Positions 9,424-18,527 of a stretch of DNA of 64,000 nucleotides are shown piece after piece. The notes below the pieces were generated by a model, which searched no databases, was not told the origin of the DNA, and worked only from the letters and a program-made list of their open reading frames with translations. Position 1 is the stretch's first letter, and every line of letters begins with the position of its first letter. Both the position numbers and the translations under genes were made by a program. The DNA comes from Polaribacter sargassicola (lineage in GTDB: Bacteria > Bacteroidota > Bacteroidia > Flavobacteriales > Flavobacteriaceae): positions 58,702 to 122,701 of the forward strand of contig NZ_JAHDAU010000009.1 in the NCBI RefSeq assembly GCF_021991835.1. The letters are read 5' to 3'.

Positions 9424-11385
9424 TTAGAGTATTGGTGTGTAAATTATTGTAATTGTTCCCTCTTTTAAAGGTTTTATAAAATCGATACCAATTCTCTTGG
9501 CATCTTTTCCTTCTCTCAAATATTTTACAGGAACCGGTTCTGGATTAATAGCAACTTTACCTCCAGTACTTTTTATTTCTACTTTTACTTTTTGGTTTTT
9601 ACCTGTTAAAATTAATGTAGTTGCATTTACTATTTCGTATTTAGAATAGGTCATAATTGCGGTTCCAAAATCAACTTTTTCTGAGGCTTTAAAATCATCC
9701 TTTATAGTTATAATTCCGTTTTCAGACTTGTCATTTATCATCGTTCTTTGTAAAGATTCTAGCATTGATAATTCGTAAGCTGGTTTTAAATCCATCACTA
9801 CTTTATCTATAGTCTCTTTAAAAACAGTTTCTAAAACTTCTCCTTTAAATTGATATCCGTTAGATTGTAATTTTCCATTAATTATAGGAACCGGATGCCC
9901 CCAAGAACTTCTTGCTTTATTATTCGGAGAGAAAGAACCAGCTCTGTAAGAAGGTGCACCAATATCTCCCGAAATTAAATCTTCATCTAACACTAAAATA
10001 TAAGTACCAACATCACTATGGTTATGGTTTTCTGCATTATGACCCGCTTTAACGGCTATCGAAAAAGGAGTTTCTTGTTTTCCTCTAGAAATAACCATTC
10101 CAAAATCTTCAAAATACGTGTGATTTTCTAAAGTAGAATTTTGATTATTTTCTGTTGTATTTGGACTAAATAATGCTGGATTATTCCAAGCGATAATTTG
10201 TTCTACCGCTTCTTCAAATCTAATTTCATTAGGTTTTATTGCTCCATAATATTTTGATGATAATACCCTAGCAAAATTGCTACCTTTACTTGAGGTATGC
10301 GAAACTCCATCTGCAAAAGGAGCACAAGTTCCATTTTGTATTTCAAAATGCTCAGGAAAATTACCTACTCTTTTTAGTTTTTCAAAATCTTCCCCTTCAA
10401 ATAAATTTATTTTACCATCAGTATATTCGAATATAATTTGCGCTAAATACAAATAATGACCAAAACCATATCCCCAATATCCCAAACCTTCAGAACAATA
10501 ACCATCGTCTCCAAAACCACTTAAATAATATTTCATTCCGTTTATTGCTGTACCAACTGTTGCCAAACGTTCTTCATATTTTTTTGAATTGGTAATCGTC
10601 ACAAAAACAGTTCCACTGGTACATACAGAATTCCAATTACTTTGCCCATCAATCCATCTATTATTTTTATCTAATCTTTTGGCACTTTGCAAATAAGAGT
10701 CTGTAATTCTTCTCTGTAATTCTGTATTTATTTGACTTTGCAACTCCTTAGAAAGTACATCTCCTAATAAAGATTTTGCTAATACTAAAACAGAACCAAA
10801 CTTTCTAGCCCCTAAATCAATCGTCATTCTTTTGCCTTCTAAAACAGTATTATTGTCATCATCATGGTTAGGATGTAACCAAGATTTCATTGCTAAAATT
10901 GCTTTTGAATAGGTATGAATTTGTGGAATAAATTGCCCTTTATTTTCGATACATTCTGCTAAAATAAAATGTTCTAAACGATCCATTGTTCTGTAATATC
11001 TTGGCTTATAAATAGGTCTATTTCCTTCTTTATTAGCTCTTCTATAAATTTCATCTGTAATTGGTACTTCTGGATCTTTAGGTAATAAAGTAATTGCTTT
11101 TTCTAAATAAGCTTGTCCAGAGGTAGTTGCTGCTATTTTATTCCAATAAGATCTATCTGTAATATTAGGAGCCGGTTTAAAAGCTTGTTGTGGTATTACT
11201 TTTTTTAGCATTTCTATTTGCTTTGCAGAAGGGTATATAGTATCTGCATTGGCTAAGGATAAATACTCTTTAATATTTAGCGGTTTTTGTTGTATGGCAA
11301 CTTCTTTCTGACAAGAAATTATTAAAAACAAGGTAAAAAAGAAGGTACAATAAAGTAAGTTTGATAAAATATTTTTAGATTTCAT
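9424..11385 (-). CDS. Heparinase II/III-fold polysaccharide lyase lipoprotein
   Basis: This 653-residue protein has a lipoprotein signal (FLIISC, Cys about residue 25). An alpha-helical toroid (about residues 60-400) is followed by the heparinase II/III beta-sandwich. The diagnostic motif AGHNAENHNHSDVGTYIL (about residue 450) carries the catalytic or metal-binding His cluster, followed by GDIGAPSY. Lyases of this superfamily (for example PL12, PL15, PL17, PL21) cleave uronic-acid-containing chains by beta-elimination, which fits the GH88 gene in the same regulon. It is the first gene of a run of four (lyase, GH95, beta-helix, GH31). The leader between promoter and start carries an old coding remnant. 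The exact PL family cannot be fixed without a profile search. Confidence 0.87.
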   Translation of the reverse strand: MKSKNILSNLLYCTFFFTLFLIISCQKEVAIQQKPLNIKEYLSLANADTIYPSAKQIEMLKKVIPQQAFKPAPNITDRSYWNKIAATTSGQAYLEKAITLLPKDPEVPITDEIYRRANKEGNRPIYKPRYYRTMDRLEHFILAECIENKGQFIPQIHTYSKAILAMKSWLHPNHDDDNNTVLEGKRMTIDLGARKFGSVLVLAKSLLGDVLSKELQSQINTELQRRITDSYLQSAKRLDKNNRWIDGQSNWNSVCTSGTVFVTITNSKKYEERLATVGTAINGMKYYLSGFGDDGYCSEGLGYWGYGFGHYLYLAQIIFEYTDGKINLFEGEDFEKLKRVGNFPEHFEIQNGTCAPFADGVSHTSSKGSNFARVLSSKYYGAIKPNEIRFEEAVEQIIAWNNPALFSPNTTENNQNSTLENHTYFEDFGMVISRGKQETPFSIAVKAGHNAENHNHSDVGTYILVLDEDLISGDIGAPSYRAGSFSPNNKARSSWGHPVPIINGKLQSNGYQFKGEVLETVFKETIDKVVMDLKPAYELSMLESLQRTMINDKSENGIITIKDDFKASEKVDFGTAIMTYSKYEIVNATTLILTGKNQKVKVEIKSTGGKVAINPEPVPVKYLREGKDAKRIGIDFIKPLKEGTITIIYTPIL

Positions 11386-11433
11386 TTTCTGTATTTATTT
11401 AAATTAAATAAGCTTAAATATAATATTTAAAAT

Positions 11434-11556
11434 TTATTTTGGCCATACCTTTATTTTATTCTCACCCAATTTTAAATCTTTAAAAGGTCCAACCATAGAA
11501 GACAATTTATTTCTTTTTTCTCCAAAGAAATCTTTATCTATCCATCTAAAAAATTA
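11434..11556 (-). pseudogene. C-terminal coding remnant of an unidentified protein
   Basis: On the minus strand one frame reads RWIDKDFFGEKRNKLSSM, continuing VGPFKDLKLGENKIKVWPK, and ends in TAA at 11434. Just upstream a second frame reads NKSPVNFLDG before a stop, and the two join in sense with one frame shift (FLDG then WIDKDFF). Nothing resembling the rest of a protein lies further upstream, where the PUL promoter is found instead. It looks like the decayed C-terminus of a deleted gene now serving as leader sequence. The family was not recognised. Confidence 0.45.
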
Positions 11557-11581
11557 ACAGGACTTTTATTGATAACTATTA

Positions 11582-11637
11582 CAATTTTAAAAAAACTATT
11601 AAATCATTTATATGAAACAAAATTCATTTTATTATAA
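11582..11637 (-). promoter_or_regulatory. PUL operator/promoter for the lyase-GH95-beta-helix-GH31 unit
   Basis: On the minus strand this reads TTATA-N6-TGAATTTTGTTTCAT (11637-11612), 22 nt, then TAAAATTG (11589-11582). It is the weakest operator of the seven, with several mismatches in the right half, but the spacing to the -7-like box is exactly conserved. It lies 226 nt upstream of the lyase ATG, the extra distance being filled by the coding remnant. Confidence 0.5.
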
Positions 11638-11724
11638 ATAATACCCCTTTTCTATTTTTTAAGGGATATAGGAAGAAAATAACCGGAGACAATTCGTTAT
11701 AACTAAAGACGTAATTAAAAAATT

Positions 11725-11738
11725 CGCTTTTAAAAGCG
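11725..11738 (-). terminator. Possible hairpin terminator of the frameshifted sulfatase
   Basis: The perfect palindrome CGCTTTTAAAAGCG gives a short stem with a TTAA loop. It is followed on the minus strand by AATTTTTTAA. It lies about 95 nt past the sulfatase stop. The stem is short, so confidence is modest. Confidence 0.4.
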
Positions 11739-11831
11739 GATACCTCTTTTTTACTACTACTCTAAAAAATGAAAAAATAAGATTTCTTAAAAACTGACTT
11801 GTAGTCTATTTTTTACTAAAAATGATTAGAG

Positions 11832-13392
11832 TTATTTCACATCCATCCAAGTTAATTGTTCCCAATTTTCTTTTACAAATGGTTGTGGTTCTCCTTCTGT
11901 AGATCGACCATTTTTTATAATGTTAGTAATTTTTTCTTGAAGCTTTTGTACAACTTCTGGATGTTTAAAATATAAATTAGTTGTTTCTCCTGGATCTTTT
12001 TCTAAATCATACAGTTCAAACAATGCTTCTCCTTCTTCGGGTTCTATTAATACAGGTTTTAAAGAACCTCCAGAACCTCTTAACATGTTCAACTTCCATT
12101 TACCTTGTCTTATTGCAAAATGTCCTGTAAAAGAATGATGAATAACTGCTCTGTTTGTATCTAACTCATTTTTTGTATCCTTTAAAACAGGATATAAACT
12201 ATAACTATCTTCACCTGCATTATCCAGAATTTTAGCTCCTACAATATCTGCAATTGTTGCTAAATAATCTGACTGGCAAACCGGCATATCTACTTTTCCT
12301 CCCGCACTAATTACATTAGGCCAACGCATTAAAAATGGCACTCGGTGTCCTCCTTCATAAATATCTCTTTTACCTCCTTTAAAATTCATGCTACTGTAAT
12401 GATTATAGGTATCTCTTTGATATACGTAATTAGATTCAGCTCCATTATCCGAAGAAAAAATAACCAAAGTATTCTCTTCTAAACCATTTGCTTTTAAAGC
12501 ATCTAGCACTTGCCCAACACGATAATCTGTTTCTTGCATAAAATCGCCATAATTTCCACAAGTACTTTTTCCTTGAAAATCTGGATGTGTACAATGCGGT
12601 AAATGCGGACTAGTTAAAGGCATGTACAAGAAAAAAGGGTTGTCTTCTTTAGCTGCATTGTTAATATATTCTACAGCTTTATTGGTTAAATTTTCTAAAA
12701 CATATTCATCAATTAAACGACGGTGCTACCTCTACATATCCTTTGGCAATTTCTTCTTGATAAGGCGGTGTCATTCTATATGTACGTGGTGTAATGTCCA
12801 TTTTCTTTTTAGTAAATAAAATTGGAGGATCAAGCACTTTGTCATTTTCTAAATAGGTTAACACACCATAATTCATAGAGGCTGGTACACCAAAAAAATA
12901 ATCAAATCCTTTTTCTATGGGGCCATCTGTAAAAGGTTTAGACCAATCTCTACCTTCTCCTCTTTTTCCTTCAAATTCCATTTGAAGATGCCATTTACCA
13001 ATCATAGCGGTTTTATATCCTTTTTCTTTAAGTAAAGAAGCAATTGTTACTCGTCCATCTTCTATCAAACAAGGTCCATCTGCTCTTAAAACCCCTTTTT
13101 TTAAAGATGTTCTCCAACTATATCTACCTGTTAACAAGCTATATCTAGATGGCGTACAAACTGCATCACTACTATGCCCGTCTGTAAAAGTGATTCCTTC
13201 GTTAACCAATCGATCCATATTTGGCGTAGAAAACTTGGCTTCTGGATTTAATGCACTTACATCTCCGTAACCTTGATCATCAGTATAAATAATTACAATA
13301 TTGGGTTTCTTTTCTTCTGATAATTTTTCTGGTTTACAAGAAACCAACGAGAAAACGCTTATAAGAATGGTTATTTTTAATATACTTTTCAT
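11832..13392 (-). pseudogene. S1 sulfatase lipoprotein split by a frameshift
   Basis: Two reading frames together make one complete sulfatase of about 520 residues. The first (13392-12709) has a lipoprotein signal (VFSLVSC, Cys19), the metal motif NIVIIYTDDQ (31-40) and the signature C79-T-P-S-R83. It runs through KGYVEVAP and then stops after SFN. The second frame picks up with R-LIDEYVLENLTNK, PFFLYMPLTSPH and IFSSDNGAES, and ends at 11832. Dropping one T at about 12720 (GCA CCG T CGT TTA) joins them, so a single-base insertion is the simplest explanation. No slippery heptamer is visible, so programmed shifting is unlikely. All conserved residues remain, so the lesion is recent or a sequencing or assembly error. 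It has its own copy of the PUL promoter and would otherwise be an active member of the locus. Confidence 0.85.
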
Positions 13393-13461
13393 TTTTTAAT
13401 TATCAATTATTATTTTTTACAATTACGTTGGCAACTTCTTTTATTTGATTTAAGGTACTAA

Positions 13462-13517
13462 CAATGTTATTTATTTTTAGCGAAAAACCTGTTAACTCAT
13501 GGTTCAATCTATATAAA
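13462..13517 (-). promoter_or_regulatory. PUL operator/promoter for the frameshifted sulfatase
   Basis: The minus strand reads TTTAT-N6-TGAACCATGAGTTAA (13517-13492), 22 nt, then TAACATTG (13469-13462). The operator ends 99 nt upstream of the ATG. It is almost the same as the GH29 copy and shares its -7-like octamer. Confidence 0.75.
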
Positions 13518-13652
13518 CTATTACCTCTAATACAGTTTATTTTACATCTTTTTAATTGTCTTTATCATCATTTTACATCGTAGAATAATCATCTTCTGGT
13601 TTTGTTAAACTGAATCTTTAATTTAAATAACTTTCTTTTTATTATTATAAAT

Positions 13653-13690
13653 AAAACAGGCAAACACCTTAAACGATGTTTGCCTGTTTT
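13653..13690 (-). terminator. Strong hairpin terminator after GH29
   Basis: A perfect 14-bp stem (AAAACAGGCAAACA at 13653-13666 with its complement at 13677-13690) encloses a 10-nt loop. The stem's own A/T arm provides the T-run on the minus strand. It lies about 25 nt after the GH29 stop, which makes GH29 a single-gene unit. Confidence 0.88.
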
Positions 13691-13714
13691 ACAATATTAT
13701 AAGATCTAAATAAT

Positions 13715-15079
13715 CTATTTTGCTAACTCAATTTTAACGACTGTTACTGTAGCATCTGGTGCTAACATTGGTACATCAACTAAAACCTCTCTAGAAGTTG
13801 CCAATGTTGTTAACTCGGTTTTAGGATCTGTTAAAATAGTGGCTTTTTTAACTTTAATATCTTTGTGTAATTTTAAAGTTCCTGATGTTGGCCAGTTAAA
13901 AACATGAGCATATAAAACACCATCTTTAGTTGTGTAACGTCCCCATTTTGGTTTTTCGTAAGGACTAGCAGATGCTCCATAAATAGCTTCTCCATTTTTC
14001 TTTGTCCATTCTCCCATTGCTTTTAAGCGTCTTATACTTTCTGATGGAAAACGTCCAAATCCATCAGGACCAATATTTAATAAAAAGTTTCCTCCTTTAG
14101 ATACAATATCTACCAATTTCTCTATTAAATCTTCACTACTTTTCCAATTATTATCCGATGGTTTGTATCCCCAAGAACCATTCATTGTCATACAAGCTTC
14201 CCAATCAGAATCTATTCCTGTATCAGGAATTTCTTGTTCTGGTGTACCAAAATCTCCGGCAAACTGTCCTGGTTTGTTGTTCATTCCATCCATTCCTGTT
14301 CTACCTTTGTCTACTCTATTATTTACAATTGTATTTGGTTGAATATCTCTTATGTATTTATACAAATCTTTACCCATTTCTGTGGTATAATCAGAAATCC
14401 AATCACCATCAAACCAAACTACACCAATATCTCCATAATTTTTTAATAACTCACCAACTTGTGGTTTCATATAATTCTCGTAATACTCTGGGAATTCTGG
14501 GTTTACAACCGATGGATCATCATGTTGAGAAATATTATAATTTGGATATAAGTTTCCTTGTGCTTGTGGATGATGCCAATCTACAATTGAATAATAAAAA
14601 CAAAACACAATACCTTGTTTTTTACACGCTTCAGATAATTCTTTAATAATATCTCGTTTAAAAGGAGAAGCATCCATAACATCATATTTAGATACTTTAG
14701 AGTCCCATAAAGCAAAACCTTCGTGATGTTTAGAGGTTAGTACAATATATTTCATACCAGCTTCTTTTGCCATAGTTACCCAAGCATCTGCATCAAACAA
14801 TTCTGGGTTAAACATTTTTGGATATTTTTCATACTCTTCTATTGTATAATCTAATTTATCCATAGCCCATTCTGCTCCTCCGCCAGCAATTTTAGTTCCG
14901 CGTTCTCCACCAATTATAGAGTATGCTCCCCAATGAATAAACATACCAAACTTAGAGTCTCTCCACCACTCCATTCTTTCATCATCAGAAAGCTTTTTTA
15001 CTTTCGATTTTTTTTGTGCATTTGCATTTCCCAAACAGAAAATAGCTACAAATAATACTAATAAAGATTTTTTTAACAT
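13715..15079 (-). CDS. GH29 alpha-L-fucosidase
   Basis: This 454-residue secreted enzyme (signal peptide ending GNANAQ) has a GH29 TIM barrel. The opening WWRDSKFGMFIHWGAYS, the motif YIVLTSKHHEGFALWDS and the nucleophile motif GVVWFDGDW (Asp about residue 224) are all intact. GH29 enzymes are retaining and release alpha-linked L-fucose. Other family members near GH29 accept different deoxy- or L-sugars, so the exact sugar stays open. It is a single-gene unit with its own PUL promoter at 15159-15214 and a strong terminator. A short C-terminal beta-domain (about residues 365-454) follows the barrel, normal for the family. Confidence 0.95.
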   Translation of the reverse strand: MLKKSLLVLFVAIFCLGNANAQKKSKVKKLSDDERMEWWRDSKFGMFIHWGAYSIIGGERGTKIAGGGAEWAMDKLDYTIEEYEKYPKMFNPELFDADAWVTMAKEAGMKYIVLTSKHHEGFALWDSKVSKYDVMDASPFKRDIIKELSEACKKQGIVFCFYYSIVDWHHPQAQGNLYPNYNISQHDDPSVVNPEFPEYYENYMKPQVGELLKNYGDIGVVWFDGDWISDYTTEMGKDLYKYIRDIQPNTIVNNRVDKGRTGMDGMNNKPGQFAGDFGTPEQEIPDTGIDSDWEACMTMNGSWGYKPSDNNWKSSEDLIEKLVDIVSKGGNFLLNIGPDGFGRFPSESIRRLKAMGEWTKKNGEAIYGASASPYEKPKWGRYTTKDGVLYAHVFNWPTSGTLKLHKDIKVKKATILTDPKTELTTLATSREVLVDVPMLAPDATVTVVKIELAK

Positions 15080-15127
15080 TCTTATTAAATTTTAATTTGG
15101 TTTTCTTTTTTACAACACTATAAAAAA

Positions 15128-15167
15128 ATAACATTGCAACCCATTTATCATGTTGTTACAATGTTAT
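15128..15167 (-). terminator. Hairpin after the esterase/GH141-like gene, overlapping the GH29 promoter
   Basis: The arms ATAACATTG-CAAC and GTTG-TTA-CAATGTTAT pair over 13 bp with a 3-nt bulge. On the minus strand they are followed by TTTTTTTATAG. It lies about 180 nt past the fusion-gene stop. The promoter-proximal arm contains the -7-like TAACATTG of the GH29 promoter (15166-15159), so transcription ending here would cross the next unit's promoter. Confidence 0.6.
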
Positions 15168-15214
15168 CGTTTTTTAATCTTTTTCTGTTTAAATAATGGT
15201 TCATCTTCTATAAA
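15159..15214 (-). promoter_or_regulatory. PUL operator/promoter for GH29
   Basis: The minus strand reads TTTAT-N6-TGAACCATTATTTAA (15214-15189), 22 nt, then TAACATTG (15166-15159). The operator ends 109 nt upstream of the GH29 ATG. Confidence 0.75.
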
Positions 15215-15343
15215 TTATGATTTATATAGTCCTTTTATCCTATTAAAAACAAGCATTTAATGATTTTTAATCTAAAACCTAAAAATAAAAAAGGTCTTTA
15301 TTATATCAATTACAAAGATGTTGCAAAATGTTCTTATCTAATT

Positions 15344-18300
15344 TTATTTTACTCTAATTGTTAATTTTTTTTCTGATTGATTTCTCATCACCACAAGGTC
15401 TAAAATATCTGTTTTGTTTTCAACATTTATTTTAAAGAAATCTTGCACATTCTTTACTTTTTTTCCTCCTGCTTGTAAAATAACATCTCCTTTTTTAATT
15501 CCGTTATTTTGTACAGCTGGGCTTGGTTTCCAGATACGTAAAATAATAACACCTTCTGGTGTATTTAATCCGTAAGCAGATTGTTCTTGCTCTGAATCTA
15601 CACTTTTAATATTGTTACGCAACCAAGCAACAACAGGACTACTTTTATTTTCTGATGGATCTTTTATTACAGGAACTTCTGGTGTTTTAGCAATCTTTTT
15701 TAAACTTGCTTTTTGAACACCAAATTTATTCATAGGGAAATTCTTAAAACCTATTTTAATTGCTGGTGAATTTTCTGCTACTGTAAAATCTAATTCAGAT
15801 GGATTTTTAAACATCGGATCTCCATAAATACTATGCAAATCTCTATTATAAATTTGAGGCTTCATCATCGATTCTTCGTTAGGAAACAAATTATAATCTA
15901 ATTCTTTTCCCCAGCCTAATAAACCAACATCTTGATAGGTATCTGCAACAATATTATGTTTAAAAACATCTCTACTATTGGCAAACCAAACATGCGGATG
16001 CAAAGAATTATTTACCATGATATTGTTTTCTGCTACACGGGCAAAACCCTCACGCAGCTTTAAACCACTATTTAACAACAAGTTATTATAAATATGATAA
16101 TTAGAAGAACCATCATCTAAATCAATATCCCAACCATGATCGCAACGAAAACGGTTGTTTCTAATAATGGTTGTTTTTACGGCATCCCACAAATACATAT
16201 CTGGATGTTCCGTAGTAATTTCGTTCATTTTACCACGTTGTGGATGCCAAAAACGATCTCTTCCCCAAGAATTAAAAGAGCCATGATCACTGGTTTCTAA
16301 AACCGTATTAAACACATCATTAAACTCTAAAATATGTCCTCCCCAAGTTCCATCACCTATATTAATACCCGCTCTTGGTACATCGTATATGCTGTTATAA
16401 CTTACTGTAATATCCATAGCCATAGATATTTGCACACCTGCTGTTTGTTTTTCTGTACGCCCAATTCTGTGAATTAAATTGTCTTTTACCAAAGATTTTC
16501 TAGGATATAATTCATTCTTAGGACCTGTAACAGTATCCATTTCTGAAAGTTCTACAAATTGTCTATAATTAAAAGATGGAGAACGTACTGCAGATGCATC
16601 ACCTACAAAAGAGACTGCACTTGCTCCGTTATCATGAATATGATTTCCTAACACTTGCAAGCCTTTGTTGTACTTACTTGCCATAATTACATTTCCTCCC
16701 AAGTAAACAAACTCATTATCTTTTACCACACAGTTTTCTGTACCTTCAAAAAAGACAACACTTCCTCTATAAATAGACCAATCACTACGCAATAATGGTT
16801 CGTATTTTTCCATAAATGTACGTTTTGTGTACTTAAAACTGAGGTTGCTAATCGTTACATTCTTTACCGGTTCTTCTAATGTTCCTAAAACCTGAATTAA
16901 ATCTTTAAGTACTGCAACCTCTATTGTAGCGGTATTTATACTTACATTTTCTGTAGGCCAATAATACAGTAAATGTGCTTTTTTGTCTAAATACCATTCT
17001 CCCGGACTGTCTAGTTCTTCAAAGACATTTTCTACCATTCTAAATTCCTTATGTGGCTTAGAACCTCTGTTGTTTTGTTGACCTCCTTCTAAAGTAACTT
17101 CTCCATTTTCATCAACTCCAGTAATCTCGTAATGAAATCCTCCCCATTTACCACTGTGTAAAGCATGAAAAAAACCTCCTTTCGGGTTTTGCCAAGTAGC
17201 AACACGTTCTTTTGAAATCGCATCTGCAGCAGAACCTTGCCAATATTGAGAAGCTTCATCATAATTAGGATAACGAGCTAAAATTTGTGGTTGTTCATTT
17301 ACAATTAATTGATCGAAATCTAAATTTTCAGCAACAGGAGTTACATAAATGGACTTATTGTATTTTTTCCAATTTGAATTGATTTTTACAGAACCTTTTA
17401 TGGTTACCTCATCAGCATTTGTCCCTTTTATCGTTAATCCGTTTAACAAAGGAGAAATCTTAATAGACCCTTTTAAATGATAAGCTCCTGGAAGAATATT
17501 GATATTTACCTTTGCGTTTTCATTTTTTAACTTTAAAGCTCTTGCTTGTTCTACAGCAGATTCTATACTTGAAAATGATTGCCCCTTAGTTCCTTCATTT
17601 TTTAGAGAACTTTTAGCAGAAGACACTAACAAGTTTATGGTTTCTGGTTTTTTAAAAGTAGGTTTTCCTTTTACATATCCTAAAGATTCTAAAAACACAT
17701 CTGCTTCATAAGTGGTTTTTAAATAATGCTCTCTTCCTTCTTTTTTCCATTGATTAAAAAAACCATGAGATTGATTTTTATACACAAATAAATCACACCT
17801 ACTACCAACAGCTTCCATTTTTGCTTTGTAATTTTCTGCCGTTGCAACAGGAATATGTTGGTCGTTATCGCCTAAAAAGAAAATAGTAGCTGGTGCTCCC
17901 TTTTTAATATTATGTAATGGCGAAATCTCTTGATATCTATCGCCAATTCTTTCAAAACCATAACCTTCTTTGCCATTGTCTATAACCGGATTGTATAAAA
18001 TTAATGCGCTAACTTTTGTTGTTACAGACAAATCTTCGTTAGGCTCGTTTAAACCTTCTAATAAAGTAGTTGCTGCTGCCAAATGTCCTCCAGCAGAACC
18101 TCCAGATGCTACTATTTTTTTAGAATCTATATGCAATTCTTTGGCATGTGTTTTTATATATCTTATGGCAGATTTTGCATCTCTTACCGCATCAAATGGT
18201 GTTGTTTTATTTCTGTTTTCTACTCTGTAATCTACCAAAATAGCCACCATGCCTCTTGAGGCAAAATACGTTGCTTGATCTTTAAATTGGGTAATACTTC

Positions 18301-18514
18301 CACCTTTCCAACCTCCTCCAAAATAGAAAACAATAGCGGGTTGTTTTTTCTTTACTTTCTTTGGATAAAAAAGCGTCAGTTTTAAAGTATCGCCATCAAT
18401 TATTTTGTAAATAAGTTCTTGTGGCAAAGTTTCATTTACATCAATTTTATTTTGACTATTAGTAGTTGTAAATGTCAATAAAAAAAATACTGCTGTAATT
18501 AAATTTTTCATCAT
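15344..18514 (-). CDS. Tripartite fusion: esterase + GH141-like beta-helix + PDZ
   Basis: This 1056-residue secreted protein joins three parts. Residues about 20-285 are an alpha/beta-hydrolase esterase: oxyanion-hole motif YFGGGWKGG, nucleophile GGSAGGHL (Ser about 139), Asp in FLGDNDQHIP and His in NQSHGF. Residues about 290-955 are a right-handed beta-helix like the GH141 fucosidase/xylanase family, with a leading QARALKLKNENAKVNINILPG segment, IVNEQPQILARYPNY, and later turns such as NVFNTVLETSDHGSFNSWG. Residues about 965-1056 form a PDZ-like domain (AVQNNGIKKGDVILQAGGKKV). It is the last gene of the ten-gene run, followed by a hairpin. I infer that it removes an acyl group and then the sugar that carried it. 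The GH141 assignment is by resemblance. Confidence 0.82.
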   Translation of the reverse strand: MMKNLITAVFFLLTFTTTNSQNKIDVNETLPQELIYKIIDGDTLKLTLFYPKKVKKKQPAIVFYFGGGWKGGSITQFKDQATYFASRGMVAILVDYRVENRNKTTPFDAVRDAKSAIRYIKTHAKELHIDSKKIVASGGSAGGHLAAATTLLEGLNEPNEDLSVTTKVSALILYNPVIDNGKEGYGFERIGDRYQEISPLHNIKKGAPATIFFLGDNDQHIPVATAENYKAKMEAVGSRCDLFVYKNQSHGFFNQWKKEGREHYLKTTYEADVFLESLGYVKGKPTFKKPETINLLVSSAKSSLKNEGTKGQSFSSIESAVEQARALKLKNENAKVNINILPGAYHLKGSIKISPLLNGLTIKGTNADEVTIKGSVKINSNWKKYNKSIYVTPVAENLDFDQLIVNEQPQILARYPNYDEASQYWQGSAADAISKERVATWQNPKGGFFHALHSGKWGGFHYEITGVDENGEVTLEGGQQNNRGSKPHKEFRMVENVFEELDSPGEWYLDKKAHLLYYWPTENVSINTATIEVAVLKDLIQVLGTLEEPVKNVTISNLSFKYTKRTFMEKYEPLLRSDWSIYRGSVVFFEGTENCVVKDNEFVYLGGNVIMASKYNKGLQVLGNHIHDNGASAVSFVGDASAVRSPSFNYRQFVELSEMDTVTGPKNELYPRKSLVKDNLIHRIGRTEKQTAGVQISMAMDITVSYNSIYDVPRAGINIGDGTWGGHILEFNDVFNTVLETSDHGSFNSWGRDRFWHPQRGKMNEITTEHPDMYLWDAVKTTIIRNNRFRCDHGWDIDLDDGSSNYHIYNNLLLNSGLKLREGFARVAENNIMVNNSLHPHVWFANSRDVFKHNIVADTYQDVGLLGWGKELDYNLFPNEESMMKPQIYNRDLHSIYGDPMFKNPSELDFTVAENSPAIKIGFKNFPMNKFGVQKASLKKIAKTPEVPVIKDPSENKSSPVVAWLRNNIKSVDSEQEQSAYGLNTPEGVIILRIWKPSPAVQNNGIKKGDVILQAGGKKVKNVQDFFKINVENKTDILDLVVMRNQSEKKLTIRVK

Positions 18515-18527
18515 TTTTCTATACGTT

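Larger units (their letters stand above)
11386..11831. other. Intergenic region: lyase leader, coding remnant, promoter, weak terminator
   Basis: This 446-bp gap holds four things, read leftward: the 5-prime leader of the lyase gene, a decayed coding remnant (11434-11556), the shared PUL operator/promoter (11582-11637) and a possible terminator of the sulfatase (11725-11738). The remaining sequence is A/T-rich with no further ORF that I can support. Confidence 0.7.
13393..13714. other. Intergenic region between GH29 and the frameshifted sulfatase
   Basis: It contains the strong GH29 terminator (13653-13690) and the sulfatase operator/promoter (13462-13517). No ORF can be supported in the rest. 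Confidence 0.7.

Noticed and set aside
14158..14646. 162-residue plus-strand ORF opposite GH29
   Set aside because: It overlaps the catalytic core of GH29 on the other strand, is rich in Leu/Tyr/Gln as expected from a shadow frame, and has no family pattern.
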